The position numbers were made by a program, and so were the translations under genes. Below the pieces are notes generated by a model. The model searched no databases, was not told the DNA's origin, and saw nothing but the letters and a program-made list of their open reading frames with translations. Positions 25,707 to 34,815 of a stretch of DNA of 48,971 bases are shown in pieces. Source of the stretch: Colimorpha_A sp900556615. GTDB taxonomy: Bacteria; Bacillota; Clostridia; Oscillospirales; CAG-272. Each line of letters begins with the position of its first letter. Position 1 is the first letter of the stretch. Location: NCBI GenBank assembly GCA_963598415.1, contig CAVBUH010000013.1, forward strand, positions 1-48,971. Direction: 5' to 3'.

Positions 25707-25722
25707 TGTTTCATGTAAAACA
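25707..25722 (+). promoter_or_regulatory. Degenerate parS-like site
   Basis: TGTTTCATGTAAAACA differs from the perfect site at two positions and is 37 bp after noc. Confidence 0.5.
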
Positions 25723-25798
25723 AAACCATATCTGGTTTAATGCAATCTCGCAGCCGAGGTAAATTCTTAGCTTTTCTAAGAAAGAATTATTGGAAAAT

Positions 25799-25814
25799 GT
25801 TTCACGTGAAACAA
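25799..25814 (+). promoter_or_regulatory. parS: parS site, perfect
   Basis: TGTTTCACGTGAAACA, the exact 16 bp palindrome bound by ParB in most bacteria. It nucleates the origin-proximal segregation complex. Confidence 0.95.
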
Positions 25815-25917
25815 ACTCAGGTTCAAAAAGAAAAGTTTCTCGATTTTCGCCCGCCAAGTTGTTCCCCGTTATGTACCCACATAAATCTTTTTGAATTTTA
25901 CGATTTATTATAATTCC

Positions 25918-26160
25918 CGCTAAACAGCCAAAAACCGTTATAAAATAAAGCCAATTTCTTGGCGGTTTGGGTTGTTTATGTACAAGGGTTTTACGCAGAA
26001 ATGTGTAAAGCCCTTGTACTCACGAATGAGCAACCTCATTCTGTAAGGCAGACGACATCAATGGGAATGAGCGCCAAAGCAATCTGTTTTGGTGGCACAG
26101 AATGAATAACTCCTGTTCGTCCTGCGCTAACCGCGAACGCATTCGTAGTTATTCAGCAGA
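25918..26160 (+). other. Hairpin-rich element between parS sites, candidate structured RNA
   Basis: Five hairpins in 240 bp with no convincing gene. (1) aaca-ccaaa-ccg / cgg-tttgg-ttgtt. (2) GTACAAGGG / CCCTTGTAC at 25980-26019 with inner tttac / gtaaa. (3) GAATGAG-caac-CTCATTC at 26024-26041, whose right arm can also pair with a second GAATGAG at 26065. (4) ccaaa / tttgg at 26074-26092. (5) GAATAACT / AGTTATTC at 26104-26154 with inner GTTCG / CGAAC. Known RNAs (RNase P, SRP, tmRNA, 6S) are not recognised. It could be a structured RNA, a DNA hairpin site or a mobile element remnant. Confidence 0.45.
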
Positions 26161-26251
26161 CATATAATAGAGGCTTATTATTTTCTTGAAAAAATCCTTA
26201 ATAAATGAGATTTGAACTGCGCTCAGCTTAACTGTAACTGCATCCCCAAAA

Positions 26252-26267
26252 TGTTTCACGTGAAACA
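26252..26267 (+). promoter_or_regulatory. parS: parS site, perfect
   Basis: TGTTTCACGTGAAACA inside the longer palindrome aaatg...cattt; 40 bp before the parA promoter, so ParB spreading could affect parA expression. Confidence 0.95.
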
Positions 26268-26308
26268 TTTTTTCATTTTTCGTCATTCGTATTATTTCTT
26301 TCAAGCTA

Positions 26309-26337
26309 TTGACTTTTCAGACTCAAATTGATATAAT
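26309..26337 (+). promoter_or_regulatory. parA promoter
   Basis: TTGACT, 17 bp, TATAAT, 36 bp before the parA start. Confidence 0.75.
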
Positions 26338-26373
26338 ATAAAGTATTATCAATCGATATTCAGGAGAATTTCC

Positions 26374-27135
26374 GTGGGAAAAATAATTGTTTTTGCCAAT
26401 CAGAAGGGCGGAGTCGGAAAAACAACCTCTGCTGTCAATGTGGCTGCCTCCGTCGGCGCAAAAGGTAAGCGCGTCCTGCTTGTTGATCTCGATCCACAGG
26501 GCAACACCTCCAGCGGCGTCGGCATAAATAAAAAGAACATGAAGCTCTCGACCTACGATGTACTTATAGGCAGGAGCAGCGCCGAGGCATGCATCGTCGA
26601 TACCGAATATAAAAATCTCGCCGTCATGCCGTCAAATATTTCTCTCGCCGGCGCGGAATTCGAGCTTGTAAGCTGTGACAAAAGAGAGCACCGATTAAAA
26701 AACGCTCTTGCGCTTGTCCGTGATAATTATGATTACATCTTTATAGACTGTCCTCCTTCCCTCGGCATTCTTACGGTGAACGCTCTTGCGGCAAGTGACG
26801 GTGTCATCGTTCCGATGCAATGCGAATATTATTCACTTGAAGGGCTTTCTCAGCTTATGTCAACCATAAAAACCTGCAAGAGGCTTTACAATCCGGAACT
26901 ACAGATTCTCGGTATACTGATTACCATGTATAACGGCAGACTGAATCTATCCATGCAGGTAATGGACGAGCTTAAAAAATATTATGCGGGAAAACTCTTT
27001 AAAACCACTATTTTAAGAAATGTAAGGCTCAGCGAAGCACCAAGCTATGGTATGCCGATTATCTATTATGATAAACATAGTAAGGGAGCGGAAGCCTATA
27101 ATGATGTTTCAGAAGAAATTATAGAAAGAATATAG
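26374..27135 (+). CDS. parA: Chromosome partitioning ATPase ParA (Soj)
   Basis: 253 aa. Deviant Walker A NQKGGVGKTTSAVN at residues 9-22, Walker A' LLVDLDPQGN, Walker B DYIFIDCPPSLG, and the C-terminal RLSEAPSYGMPI typical of Soj. The short N terminus shows the chromosomal type without an HTH. It works with ParB-parS to move origins and, in Bacillus, to control DnaA. Start GTG with AGGAG 8 bp upstream. parB follows after 270 bp holding an element A copy, a larger gap than is usual for parAB. Confidence 0.95.
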   Translation: MGKIIVFANQKGGVGKTTSAVNVAASVGAKGKRVLLVDLDPQGNTSSGVGINKKNMKLSTYDVLIGRSSAEACIVDTEYKNLAVMPSNISLAGAEFELVSCDKREHRLKNALALVRDNYDYIFIDCPPSLGILTVNALAASDGVIVPMQCEYYSLEGLSQLMSTIKTCKRLYNPELQILGILITMYNGRLNLSMQVMDELKKYYAGKLFKTTILRNVRLSEAPSYGMPIIYYDKHSKGAEAYNDVSEEIIERI

Positions 27136-27149
27136 CCTTCCCTCACTTC

Positions 27150-27321
27150 TTTAAGGCAGCACCGCCCGGCGCACCGCTTTTTGCGCATTTGCTTACAACT
27201 TTTTCGTCACACTTCAAAATTTTCATCGGCAGGGGAATCACTTTTGCCCCTCAATTGATATTGTCTGATGAAAAATCTGGCGGCGCATCTGTACAACAAT
27301 CTTGTGCGGTATTGCCTTAAA
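27150..27321 (-). repeat. Repeat element A copy inside the parA-parB gap
   Basis: Reverse copy with extended matching ends tttaaggca and tgccttaaa. It separates parA from parB, which normally touch or overlap. Confidence 0.85.
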
Positions 27322-27407
27322 TCCCATTTTCCTCTAAGAAAAGCCATCTGTTCGGGCAATGCCCAAATGAATTAAACAATTTCAATTCAATAGAAAGGTA
27401 CCAAACC

Positions 27408-28298
27408 ATGCCGAAACCAAAGAATACCGGACTTGGCCGCGGACTTGACGCTATCTTTATAGATAACACCGTTGAAGACAGCGGAAATGTGACCATGCTC
27501 CGACTTTCTGAAATAGAACCGAATCCGGATCAGCCGCGCCGGGAATTTGACGCGGAATCGCTTGCACAGCTTGCCGACTCCATTGCAACACATGGGCTGA
27601 TTCAACCGATTGTCGTCAGATCAGCCGAAAACGACGGATACTATCAGATAATCGCCGGAGAACGCCGCTGGCGAGCCTCAAAAATGGCGGGATTGACTGA
27701 AATTCCCGTTATCGTAATGGAGCTTGACGACAAAAAGGCGGCACAAATTGCTCTGATTGAAAATGTACAGCGGGAAAACCTCAACCCTATGGAAGAGGCG
27801 TCGGCATACAAAACCCTTATTTCCGATCATAAAATGACGCAGGAAGAAATCGCCCGTCAAATCGGAAAAAGCCGAAGCGCTGTAGCCAATACCCTGAGAC
27901 TTCTTGACCTTCCCGACGAAGTATGCGAGCTGGTTAAGCTCGGCAAGCTCTCCTCCGGACATGCAAGAACGCTGCTTGGTTTAAAGTCCCGCGAAGACAT
28001 GATCACCGGAGCAAACGTAATAATCAATAAGAATTTTTCGGTAAGAGAAGCTGAGCTTATGGTTCGGAATATGAATAAAGTCGCTTTACTTCGTGAAAAA
28101 TTGTTTTCCGAAGCACCGGAACCGACAACGGTCGACTACACCTCCGAGCTTGCTAAAAAAATGACCTCACGTATCGGTCATAAGGTTACCATCCTCAAAA
28201 AAGGAAAGAACCGTAAAATTGAGATTCATTTCACAGACGACGCGGAGCTTGACGATATTGTGACAAGACTCTGCGGAAATAACATTTTTGATGAATAA
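27408..28298 (+). CDS. parB: Chromosome partitioning protein ParB (Spo0J)
   Basis: 296 aa CTPase clamp that binds parS and spreads. N-terminal GLGRGLDAIF (ParA-stimulating peptide with basic residues), IEPNPDQPRREFD, IAGERRWRASKMAGL, IENVQRENLNPMEEA; HTH around TQEEIARQIGKSRSAVANTL; C-terminal dimer domain to about residue 290. AGAAAGG precedes the ATG. serS follows 40 bp later, probably co-transcribed. Noc upstream is clearly related, consistent with the duplication known in Firmicutes. Confidence 0.95.
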   Translation: MPKPKNTGLGRGLDAIFIDNTVEDSGNVTMLRLSEIEPNPDQPRREFDAESLAQLADSIATHGLIQPIVVRSAENDGYYQIIAGERRWRASKMAGLTEIPVIVMELDDKKAAQIALIENVQRENLNPMEEASAYKTLISDHKMTQEEIARQIGKSRSAVANTLRLLDLPDEVCELVKLGKLSSGHARTLLGLKSREDMITGANVIINKNFSVREAELMVRNMNKVALLREKLFSEAPEPTTVDYTSELAKKMTSRIGHKVTILKKGKNRKIEIHFTDDAELDDIVTRLCGNNIFDE

Positions 28299-28337
28299 CA
28301 GGAAACGGTTAAAAACCGTGAAAGGACAATCTATACC

Positions 28338-29615
28338 ATGCTCGATATCAAATATATAAGAGAAAATCCGGACGAAGTTATTGCACGTCTTGCCTGCAAA
28401 GGGCGCGACGCAAAGGAAGAAATTGCTGAAATCATAGCTCTTGACGCAAAGCGCAGAGCTATGATCGCTGAAAATGAGGCTCTGAAAGCCGAACAGAATA
28501 AAACAACAAAGCTTATCCCCCAATATAAAAAAGAAGGCAAAGACACAACCGAAATCTTTGCTTCCATGAAAGAAATGTCCGCCAAGGTAAAGGAAAACGA
28601 CGAAAAGCTCAAGGAAGTGGAGATGGAATTCAATTCCCTCATGTACGGACTTCCCAATCTTCCTGATCGCGATCTTAAACCCGGAGGAAAAGAAAATAAC
28701 GAGCCTCTCCGTTACTTCGGTGAGCCGCATAAATTTGATTTTGAACCGAAAAATCATGTCGATCTTTGTACATCCCTCGGACTTATCGACTATAAACGCG
28801 GAACAAAGCTGGCAGGGAGCGGTTTTTGGATCTATACGGGAATCGGGGCAAGATTGGAGTGGGCGCTGCTCAATTATTTTATTGATACGCATATCAAAAA
28901 CGGATATGAGTTTATGCTTGTCCCCCATATGCTGGAATACGAATGCGGCTTTACTGCCGGACAGTTCCCAAAATTCGCGGATGAAGTCTATAAAATTGCC
29001 AATCCTACTGATGACAGAACACATTATATGCTCCCGACGGCAGAAGCTGCTCTTGTTTCTCTCCACAGAAATGAGATATTGAACGAAGAGGATCTCCCCA
29101 AAAAATATATAAGCTATACTCCCTGTTTTCGACGCGAAGCAGGCAGCTACCGTTCTGACGAACGAGGAATGGTAAGAGGACATCAATTTAACAAGGTCGA
29201 AATGGTACAGTATACCCTTCCCGAAAAGTCGGACGACGCTTTTGACGAGCTTGTTTCCCACGCGGAAAATCTCGTAAAGGGGCTCGGATTTCATTTCCGC
29301 ACTGTCAAGCTTGCCGCGGAGGACTGCTCTGCTTCCATGGCAAGAACCTATGATATTGAAATTCAGATTCCGTCTATGAACGGTTACAAGGAGGTCAGCT
29401 CCGTCTCTAATGCACGTGATTATCAGGCGCGCAGAGGTCAGATGCGGGTAAGAAGAAACGACGGCAGAATAGAACTGATGCATACGCTGAACGGATCCGG
29501 TCTTGCTACATCACGTATTCTTCCCGCGCTTGTTGAGCAAAACCAGAATGCCGACGGTTCTGTGAATGTACCCGACGCTCTGAAAAGGTATATCGGAATC
29601 GACGTCATCAGATAA
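28338..29615 (+). CDS. serS: Seryl-tRNA synthetase
   Basis: 425 aa class II synthetase charging tRNA-Ser (and tRNA-Sec if present). Residues 1-105 form the coiled-coil tRNA-binding arm. Motif 2 CFRREAGSYRSDERGMVRGH and motif 3 LNGSGLATSRILPALVE are intact, with TAEAALVSLH in the serine pocket. AAAGGA precedes the ATG. No T-box leader fits in the 39 bp gap to parB. Confidence 0.97.
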   Translation: MLDIKYIRENPDEVIARLACKGRDAKEEIAEIIALDAKRRAMIAENEALKAEQNKTTKLIPQYKKEGKDTTEIFASMKEMSAKVKENDEKLKEVEMEFNSLMYGLPNLPDRDLKPGGKENNEPLRYFGEPHKFDFEPKNHVDLCTSLGLIDYKRGTKLAGSGFWIYTGIGARLEWALLNYFIDTHIKNGYEFMLVPHMLEYECGFTAGQFPKFADEVYKIANPTDDRTHYMLPTAEAALVSLHRNEILNEEDLPKKYISYTPCFRREAGSYRSDERGMVRGHQFNKVEMVQYTLPEKSDDAFDELVSHAENLVKGLGFHFRTVKLAAEDCSASMARTYDIEIQIPSMNGYKEVSSVSNARDYQARRGQMRVRRNDGRIELMHTLNGSGLATSRILPALVEQNQNADGSVNVPDALKRYIGIDVIR

Positions 29616-29669
29616 AATTCAGAAAAATAAATTCATAATCATTATAATTCCCGAAAGGAGGACGACACT

Positions 29670-30158
29670 ATGAATCTATCAGATTTTTTTACCGGAAGTG
29701 AAACCACTCTCGCTTCTATCATAATTCCCCTTGTAACAGGAGTCATAATAGCAGCCTGTGCTGTTCTGTTCAATAAACAGATCATCGGAAAATTTGTCAA
29801 ACGGCTGTTTGATGAAAACGCTGACAGTGAACAAAACGCGAAAACGCTCGAAGAGCTTGGCTTTCAAAAAAACCGAATCCTTCGTTATTCTCTGCGGGAC
29901 GGTTCCACACTGAGAAAGGTCGTCATGGCGTCCCCCGTTTCGAACGATGAGGAAGAAAAAAAGACTCCACCCCGATATTACATTCCGGAAGAACATGCAT
30001 ATCGTGCCGAGGTTATCTATAACCCGGACGGCTCCTCTGTTCTTACGATCTTAATTGCAATCATAATGTTTATCGCTGTTACTCTGCTACTTTTGGTGAT
30101 CATACCAGATCTGATACAAATGGCGTCAAATGCGATCAACAAATTCAAAACTCTCTGA
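29670..30158 (+). CDS. Two-helix membrane protein of unknown function
   Basis: 162 aa. Transmembrane helices at about 17-36 and 127-149; between them a charged, soluble region of about 85 residues (RYYIPEEHAYRAEVIYNPDG before the second helix). No catalytic motif recognised. AAAGGAGG lies 9 bp before the ATG. It sits 54 bp after serS and 29 bp before the MORN gene, so the three may be one transcript. It may act with the MORN protein at the membrane, an inference from position only. Confidence 0.8.
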   Translation: MNLSDFFTGSETTLASIIIPLVTGVIIAACAVLFNKQIIGKFVKRLFDENADSEQNAKTLEELGFQKNRILRYSLRDGSTLRKVVMASPVSNDEEEKKTPPRYYIPEEHAYRAEVIYNPDGSSVLTILIAIIMFIAVTLLLLVIIPDLIQMASNAINKFKTL

Positions 30159-30187
30159 ACCATCCTCTCACGAAAGGAGAAACCGCG

Positions 30188-31030
30188 ATGGTAAATGGAA
30201 TGAAATATAAACGGAAAAAGCATTACAGCACTGCTTTTGTGATAACCGTTACGCTGCTTGTTTCGGTATTTCTCGTGATCGTAACATTTCTGGGTATTTA
30301 CCTGTCGGGAATAAGATATCTGAAAAAGAGCTTTAATGATGGAAGTTATATCAAATTTTTCGGAAAAGTTGACAAAGATGGCTATCCTATATCAGGAAAA
30401 TTATATTATTCTGACGGTAACAGAGCAGAAATCGATATAAAAACATCTACAGTAACCTACAGTAACGGAACGGTGTACGAAGGAATGCTTGTAAATCTTC
30501 AAAAAAACGGAAACGGAAAAATTATCTATTCAAACGGAGACATTTATGTCGGAACCTTTGTAAACGATAAGCTGACCGGACATGGCGTATACACCTTTTC
30601 AAATGGCGATACCTATGAGGGAGATTTTGTAAACGGGAAAAAACACGGATACGGAAAATACACCCGCGCACAAGATAATTCAACCTATGAAGGGTATTTC
30701 AAAAACGGTGCCAAACATGGAGAAGGCACCTATACATGGGCGGATGGTTCGTCCTATTCAGGTACCTACGTAAATGATGTAAAATCAGGAATCGGAAAAT
30801 TTGTTTTCGCCAACGGCGATGTGTACGAAGGAAGCTTTGTCGATGATGCGCGTACCGGAACCGGCACCTATACATGGGCAGAATCCGGCGACACATATAC
30901 AGGTGAATTTCTCAACAATATGATGAACGGATGGGGCACTTATACCTGGTCAGCAGGACGTGTTTACGAAGGACTGTTCAAAAACGGTATTATTGTCAGA
31001 GTGGACAACAGTGCAGATAATGCTGAATAA
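30188..31030 (+). CDS. Membrane-anchored MORN-repeat protein
   Basis: 280 aa. One N-terminal transmembrane helix (about 17-41), then from about residue 75 some eight MORN repeats of about 23 residues (pattern GxYTFSNGDTYEGDFVNGKKHGYG). MORN repeats form extended beta surfaces that bind lipids or proteins. With a positive N terminus (KYKRKKH) the repeats most likely face outside. AAAGGAG precedes the ATG. No enzymatic domain is attached. Followed by a clear terminator. Role unknown. Confidence 0.88.
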   Translation: MVNGMKYKRKKHYSTAFVITVTLLVSVFLVIVTFLGIYLSGIRYLKKSFNDGSYIKFFGKVDKDGYPISGKLYYSDGNRAEIDIKTSTVTYSNGTVYEGMLVNLQKNGNGKIIYSNGDIYVGTFVNDKLTGHGVYTFSNGDTYEGDFVNGKKHGYGKYTRAQDNSTYEGYFKNGAKHGEGTYTWADGSSYSGTYVNDVKSGIGKFVFANGDVYEGSFVDDARTGTGTYTWAESGDTYTGEFLNNMMNGWGTYTWSAGRVYEGLFKNGIIVRVDNSADNAE

Positions 31031-31048
31031 AAGCATCAGATAATAAAC

Positions 31049-31090
31049 GAGCTGTCGCAATAAAATGCGGCGGCTCTTTCCCCCTTTTTA
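31049..31090 (+). terminator. Terminator after the MORN gene
   Basis: GAGCTGTCGCA / TGCGGCGGCTC, 11 bp stem with two G-U pairs, then TTTCCCCCTTTTT. Confidence 0.85.
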
Positions 31091-31137
31091 ATACTGTTAA
31101 TAAATTGAATTATTTATGGTAATTTTTAACTGTAACT

Positions 31138-31668
31138 AATAATTTAGATTACTCTTGAAAGAGAAAGAACGTCTTTCCACTTTCTTTCTATGAAGAAAGA
31201 AAGTTCCAAAGAAAGTCACCAAAGGAAGAAACCGCTTGATTTTCGGACAAAAAGTCCGAAAATCTTACGCATGGTTTCCTCCTTTGGAATCCTCTTTCCT
31301 ATTTCACCGTCAGATAAAGGTCACGAAAAACACCGTATTTTCGCAAGTCAACGCTTGTTTTTCCCTCTGTAAAATGAAGAAGCGGCTTCATCCAGATAGG
31401 AGTGGGGGTTCAAAGGGGGAGGACCATGCGTTGCATTTCCGTTTAGGAAATGCAGCGGTTCTTCCCCTTGCGGTTCTTTCTTTTTGAGATTTTCTTTCTT
31501 CGAAGAAAGAAAATCGGGCAGGCGTTTTTAGTGTAACTAAATTCCTATTCGCGCACGTGCAAAGAATGCCGAAAAAACCGTTCTCTCGATTCTTTAAAGA
31601 GTCAACAACATTATAATGCCAAAAAAAGTTCTCCCGACTCTTTCAAGAGTCTGCTAAATTATTATTTA
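31138..31668 (+). repeat. Repeat element B, copy 2
   Basis: About 530 bp between aataatttagattactcttg and gactctttcaagagtctg...aaattatt. It is inverted relative to copy 1. The right terminal repeat is partly duplicated (two gactctttaaagag-like units). The hairpins ttttcggac / gtccgaaaa and gattttctttctt / aagaaagaaaatc stand out. Nearly all of the gap between the MORN gene and azlC is this element. Confidence 0.88.
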
Positions 31669-31740
31669 ACCCCACAACTAAAAAATAAATATTAAACTTC
31701 ATAAAAACTTTACATAATTATCTCTCATTAAGGAACCAAA

Positions 31741-32709
31741 ATGTCAAATACAGTGAAAAAAAGCTTTCAATTCTCGGTAAAAAGAAGCATACCCATTATG
31801 ATCGGATATTTCCCGCTCGGTATAGCCTTCGGTATCCTGATGTCAAAAGCAGGATATAATTTTATATGGTCCGCTTTTACAAGCCTCTTTGTATATGCCG
31901 GCTCCCTTCAAATGCTTATGGTATCCTTTTTTTCAGAAGGTACGCCAATCTCATTGATAGCAGTAACCGCACTTCTTCTGAACAGTCGGCACATTTTCTA
32001 CGGTTTATCTTTTGTAGAAAAATTCCGCGGATACGGTTTTTCAAAATATTTTCTCATATATGGAATGTCGGACGAAAGCTATTCTCTTCTATGCTCATAT
32101 ACTCCGGAAAAAGAAATCAACGAAAAATATGTACATATTTTCTCAACAGCTCTTATCTGGATTTATTGGATAACCTTTTCCATACTCGGAGGAATTATCG
32201 GACAACTCATAACTTTTAACACAGACGGTATAGATTTTGCGCTTACGGCACTGTTCACGGTTATTCTCGTGGAAAGGATCAAAGCGTCCGATTCCAAGCT
32301 CTCCGCAGTTATCTCTCTGATTTCCTCTGTCTTGTGCCTGGCAATTTTCGGAAGAGATTCCTTTCTCCTTCCTTCGCTGATACTAACCGTTGCAATGCTG
32401 GTCGCTGTCAAAAATAACGCAATCTGTGCTCTTTGTACCTTTTCAGAACGCCTCCTTCCCTTTCTTGTTTTCCGTAAAGGAAAGCTTCCCAACATCATCG
32501 TCTATATAGGAAAATATCTTCCTACCGCTGTCATTCTTACGCTCGTTGTCTATTGCCTGCGCGAAATCCGATTCGATACGGCTTCTGCTTTTATCCCTCA
32601 ACTTCTTTCGGTTGCGGTCACGGCGCTCCTCCATCTTTGGAAGAAAAATACTTTGTTAAGCGTAGCGGGCGGAACAGCTTGCTGTATGATATTAATACGA
32701 TGGCTTTAA
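31741..32709 (+). CDS. AzlC-AzlD fusion, branched-chain amino acid exporter
   Basis: 322 aa integral membrane protein. Residues 1 to about 215 match AzlC (IGYFPLGIAFGILMSKAG, VYAGSLQMLM, LLLNSRHIFYGLSF). From about 230 on it matches AzlD (ERLLPFLVFRKGKLPNI, YIGKYLPTAVILTLVVYCL, LLHLWKKNTLLSVAGGTA). The two subunits, normally separate genes, are joined here without a stop. AzlCD exports branched-chain amino acids. AAGGA precedes the ATG. No regulator is adjacent. Confidence 0.88.
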   Translation: MSNTVKKSFQFSVKRSIPIMIGYFPLGIAFGILMSKAGYNFIWSAFTSLFVYAGSLQMLMVSFFSEGTPISLIAVTALLLNSRHIFYGLSFVEKFRGYGFSKYFLIYGMSDESYSLLCSYTPEKEINEKYVHIFSTALIWIYWITFSILGGIIGQLITFNTDGIDFALTALFTVILVERIKASDSKLSAVISLISSVLCLAIFGRDSFLLPSLILTVAMLVAVKNNAICALCTFSERLLPFLVFRKGKLPNIIVYIGKYLPTAVILTLVVYCLREIRFDTASAFIPQLLSVAVTALLHLWKKNTLLSVAGGTACCMILIRWL

Positions 32710-32787
32710 ATCACAGAAAACTGTAATCTCCTATTCATATTAAAATTTTTATGCCGATAATCGCTGATTTTTTATCGTTTCATATCG

Positions 32788-32967
32788 AAGCAATACCGCT
32801 GGGTTCCGACGATGTAGATGCGCAAGTCATATTTTTCGTCAAACGATACCAACTGAGAAGGCAAGAGTGACTCCTCTGCCGACGAAATTTGCGAAGTATG
32901 ACAGAAAATGAATTTCCCACAGATGTATCATTAAGGCGCAATTCGTGAACCTGGCGATATTGTCCTA
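32788..32967 (+). repeat. Repeat element A copy
   Basis: Forward copy from aagcaataccgct to ggcgatattgtccta with the middle (tttttcgtcaaacgatacca, ctcctctgccgacgaaattt) intact. The nearby 32710-33095 otherwise holds only the presumed promoter of the lipoprotein gene. Confidence 0.82.
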
Positions 32968-33095
32968 TGCCATGCTTCCTTGTAGGGATAAACATATTTT
33001 TTTACAATAATATCAACGGCGGTTAATAGGCAATTCATAAGATTATAATATAGTAAATTATACTAATTACTAAATGAAATTTAGGAGAGTTAATT

Positions 33096-33983
33096 ATGAA
33101 AAAAGTCTCAATTTTTCTTGCTGCTGTATTGGTAGCATTGTCCGTGTTTACGGCGTGCAACAATACCGATCCGAACGAAAAAGATACCGGAACACAGAAC
33201 AATACAACAACATCGGAAAATAAGGATAGTGACACTTCCAATGATACTTCCTCAGAATCTAAAGCAGAAACCTCCGATTCTAAAGCAGAAACCACGGATG
33301 AACCTGAAACCGATCCTGTACAAAATATAGATCCGCTTGAAAAAGCAGAATATGAAATTCCGAAAGCAACAACCGCTCCTGTTATAGACGGTACCTGCTC
33401 AGAGGACGAATGGAAAGACGCTCTGACACGTACTCTTACCAATGAGAATACGGTTGAAGTTGCAGGAGGAAAAATTGTTTGCCAAGGCGCTACCTTCAGA
33501 TATCTTTGGGATGAAAACGGACTTTATGTCTGTGCAGAAATAAATGACGCCACCCCTTCATCAAAGCATGTAGCTGGCAACGGAAGCTACAATTCGAAGG
33601 ACGGAGCTCAGATTGCCATTTATATCGATAAAACCTGTACCGCAGGCGCTGTCGGAAAGCTCTTCTTCTTCTCTTTGTGTCCTGAAGCAGATGACGGAAA
33701 AGCATATATCGGCGAACATTTCATTTACGGAAACGGAAGCACCGGTAAAGATGTACCCGACGCTGCCATAGCTTCCTCGAAAACTGAAACCGGTTATATA
33801 ATCGAGTGCCGCATCGACACCGCTGCATTTGCAAAAGCGGATCCCGCTATCAAGCTTGAAGCAGGAACAGAGCTTGCTCTCGTCAATGTCATTCTTGACC
33901 ACAACGGAAGTACACAGGCGCTGTTTGCCGATACCGCATGGTTTAATGCTCCGAACACATCGGTATATTATCTTGCAGACTAA
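33096..33983 (+). CDS. Lipoprotein with CBM9-like domain
   Basis: 295 aa. Signal peptide with lipobox VFTAC, lipidated Cys at about residue 21, then a low-complexity acidic linker (about 22-85) with repeated SKAET/DSKAETT units. Residues 88-295 resemble the family 9 carbohydrate-binding / DOMON-like sandwich: APVIDGTCSEDEWKDA, FRYLWDENGLYVCAEIND, QIAIYIDK. Probably displayed on the outer face of the membrane to bind sugars. AGGAG precedes the ATG; a TATAAT stands about 50 bp upstream. No transporter partner is adjacent. Confidence 0.85.
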   Translation: MKKVSIFLAAVLVALSVFTACNNTDPNEKDTGTQNNTTTSENKDSDTSNDTSSESKAETSDSKAETTDEPETDPVQNIDPLEKAEYEIPKATTAPVIDGTCSEDEWKDALTRTLTNENTVEVAGGKIVCQGATFRYLWDENGLYVCAEINDATPSSKHVAGNGSYNSKDGAQIAIYIDKTCTAGAVGKLFFFSLCPEADDGKAYIGEHFIYGNGSTGKDVPDAAIASSKTETGYIIECRIDTAAFAKADPAIKLEAGTELALVNVILDHNGSTQALFADTAWFNAPNTSVYYLAD

Positions 33984-34041
33984 ATAAAAAACCGAAAAAT
34001 TGCTCTGTTATTTGTTGATGACGATATAATGTAATAGATAT

Positions 34042-34086
34042 GAAGCTCCGATATCTCTTGAATGTGGAGATATCGGAGCTTTTCTG
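34042..34086 (+). terminator. Terminator after the lipoprotein gene
   Basis: AAGCTCCGATATCTC / GAGATATCGGAGCTT, 15 bp perfect stem, 9-base loop, TTTTC after it. Confidence 0.92.
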
Positions 34087-34327
34087 TATTCCGAAAACCC
34101 ACACGATAGCTATATAGTTCAGAAAAGATTAACTGATGAAAAAAATCGTCAGAATATATTAAATCCTCTAGTCAAAAAATATAGAGAATACAGCTAAGAA
34201 AACCCGGAAAGAATTATATTTCTTCATACTATTTCGCGGAATGATTTCAACGATTTATTGATTGTCTTTTTAGGTTAGATATGCTATAATAAAAAATAAA
34301 ATGATCCTTTTCGGAGGAGAAACAGAC

Positions 34328-34768
34328 ATGAATACGCCTACACTGAAAACAGAACGCTTGATTTTAAGAAAATTTACACAAAAAGATACAAAAGCTCTTT
34401 TTCTCATCCTCTAAGATGGAGAAGTCAATAAATTCTTACCATGGTATCCCATGAAAAATATAGAGGAAACAAGAAAATTTTATGAGGAAAGATATGCTTC
34501 AATATATGCACAGTCACAAGGATATGCATATGCCGTCTGTCTGAAAGAAAATAATTTTCCCATAGGGTATATAAAAGTTGATAGAGAAGAACCTCATGAT
34601 TTTGGTTATGGATTGCGTAAAGAATTTTGGCATAAAGGAATTGTTACAGAAGCAGGAAAGGCTGTAATAGAACAAATAAAAAAAGACGGACTCCCCTATA
34701 TTACAGCAACACATGACAGAAATAACCCAAGAAGCGGAAATATTATGAAAAAAGTAGGTATGAAATAA
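34328..34768 (+). pseudogene. GNAT acetyltransferase gene, broken
   Basis: ATG at 34328 has GGAGGAGA upstream and a TTGTCT-17-TATAAT promoter. The frame starts TPTLKTERLILRKFT as in RimJ-type N-acetyltransferases, meets TAA at codon 29 (34412), then goes on in frame (DGEVNKFLPWYPMKNIEETRK, later FGYGLRKEFWHKGIVTEAGK and ATHDRNNPRSGNIMKKVGMK). It then stops where homologues of this group go on for some 40 further residues. So there is one nonsense codon and a lost C terminus. The stretch is more AT-rich than its neighbours, which suggests acquisition. Confidence 0.8.
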
Positions 34769-34815
34769 ACTTTACTTGCTGAAAAGTGAAAAAATTTTAT
34801 GGAGACAATCGTAAT

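Noticed and set aside
25860..26200. Possible RNase P, SRP, tmRNA or 6S RNA in the noc-parA gap
   Set aside because: The conserved sequence signatures of these RNAs are not found; I kept only an unnamed structured element.
28167..29483. A 438-codon minus-strand frame opposite serS
   Set aside because: It is antisense to a clear seryl-tRNA synthetase, with no ribosome site.
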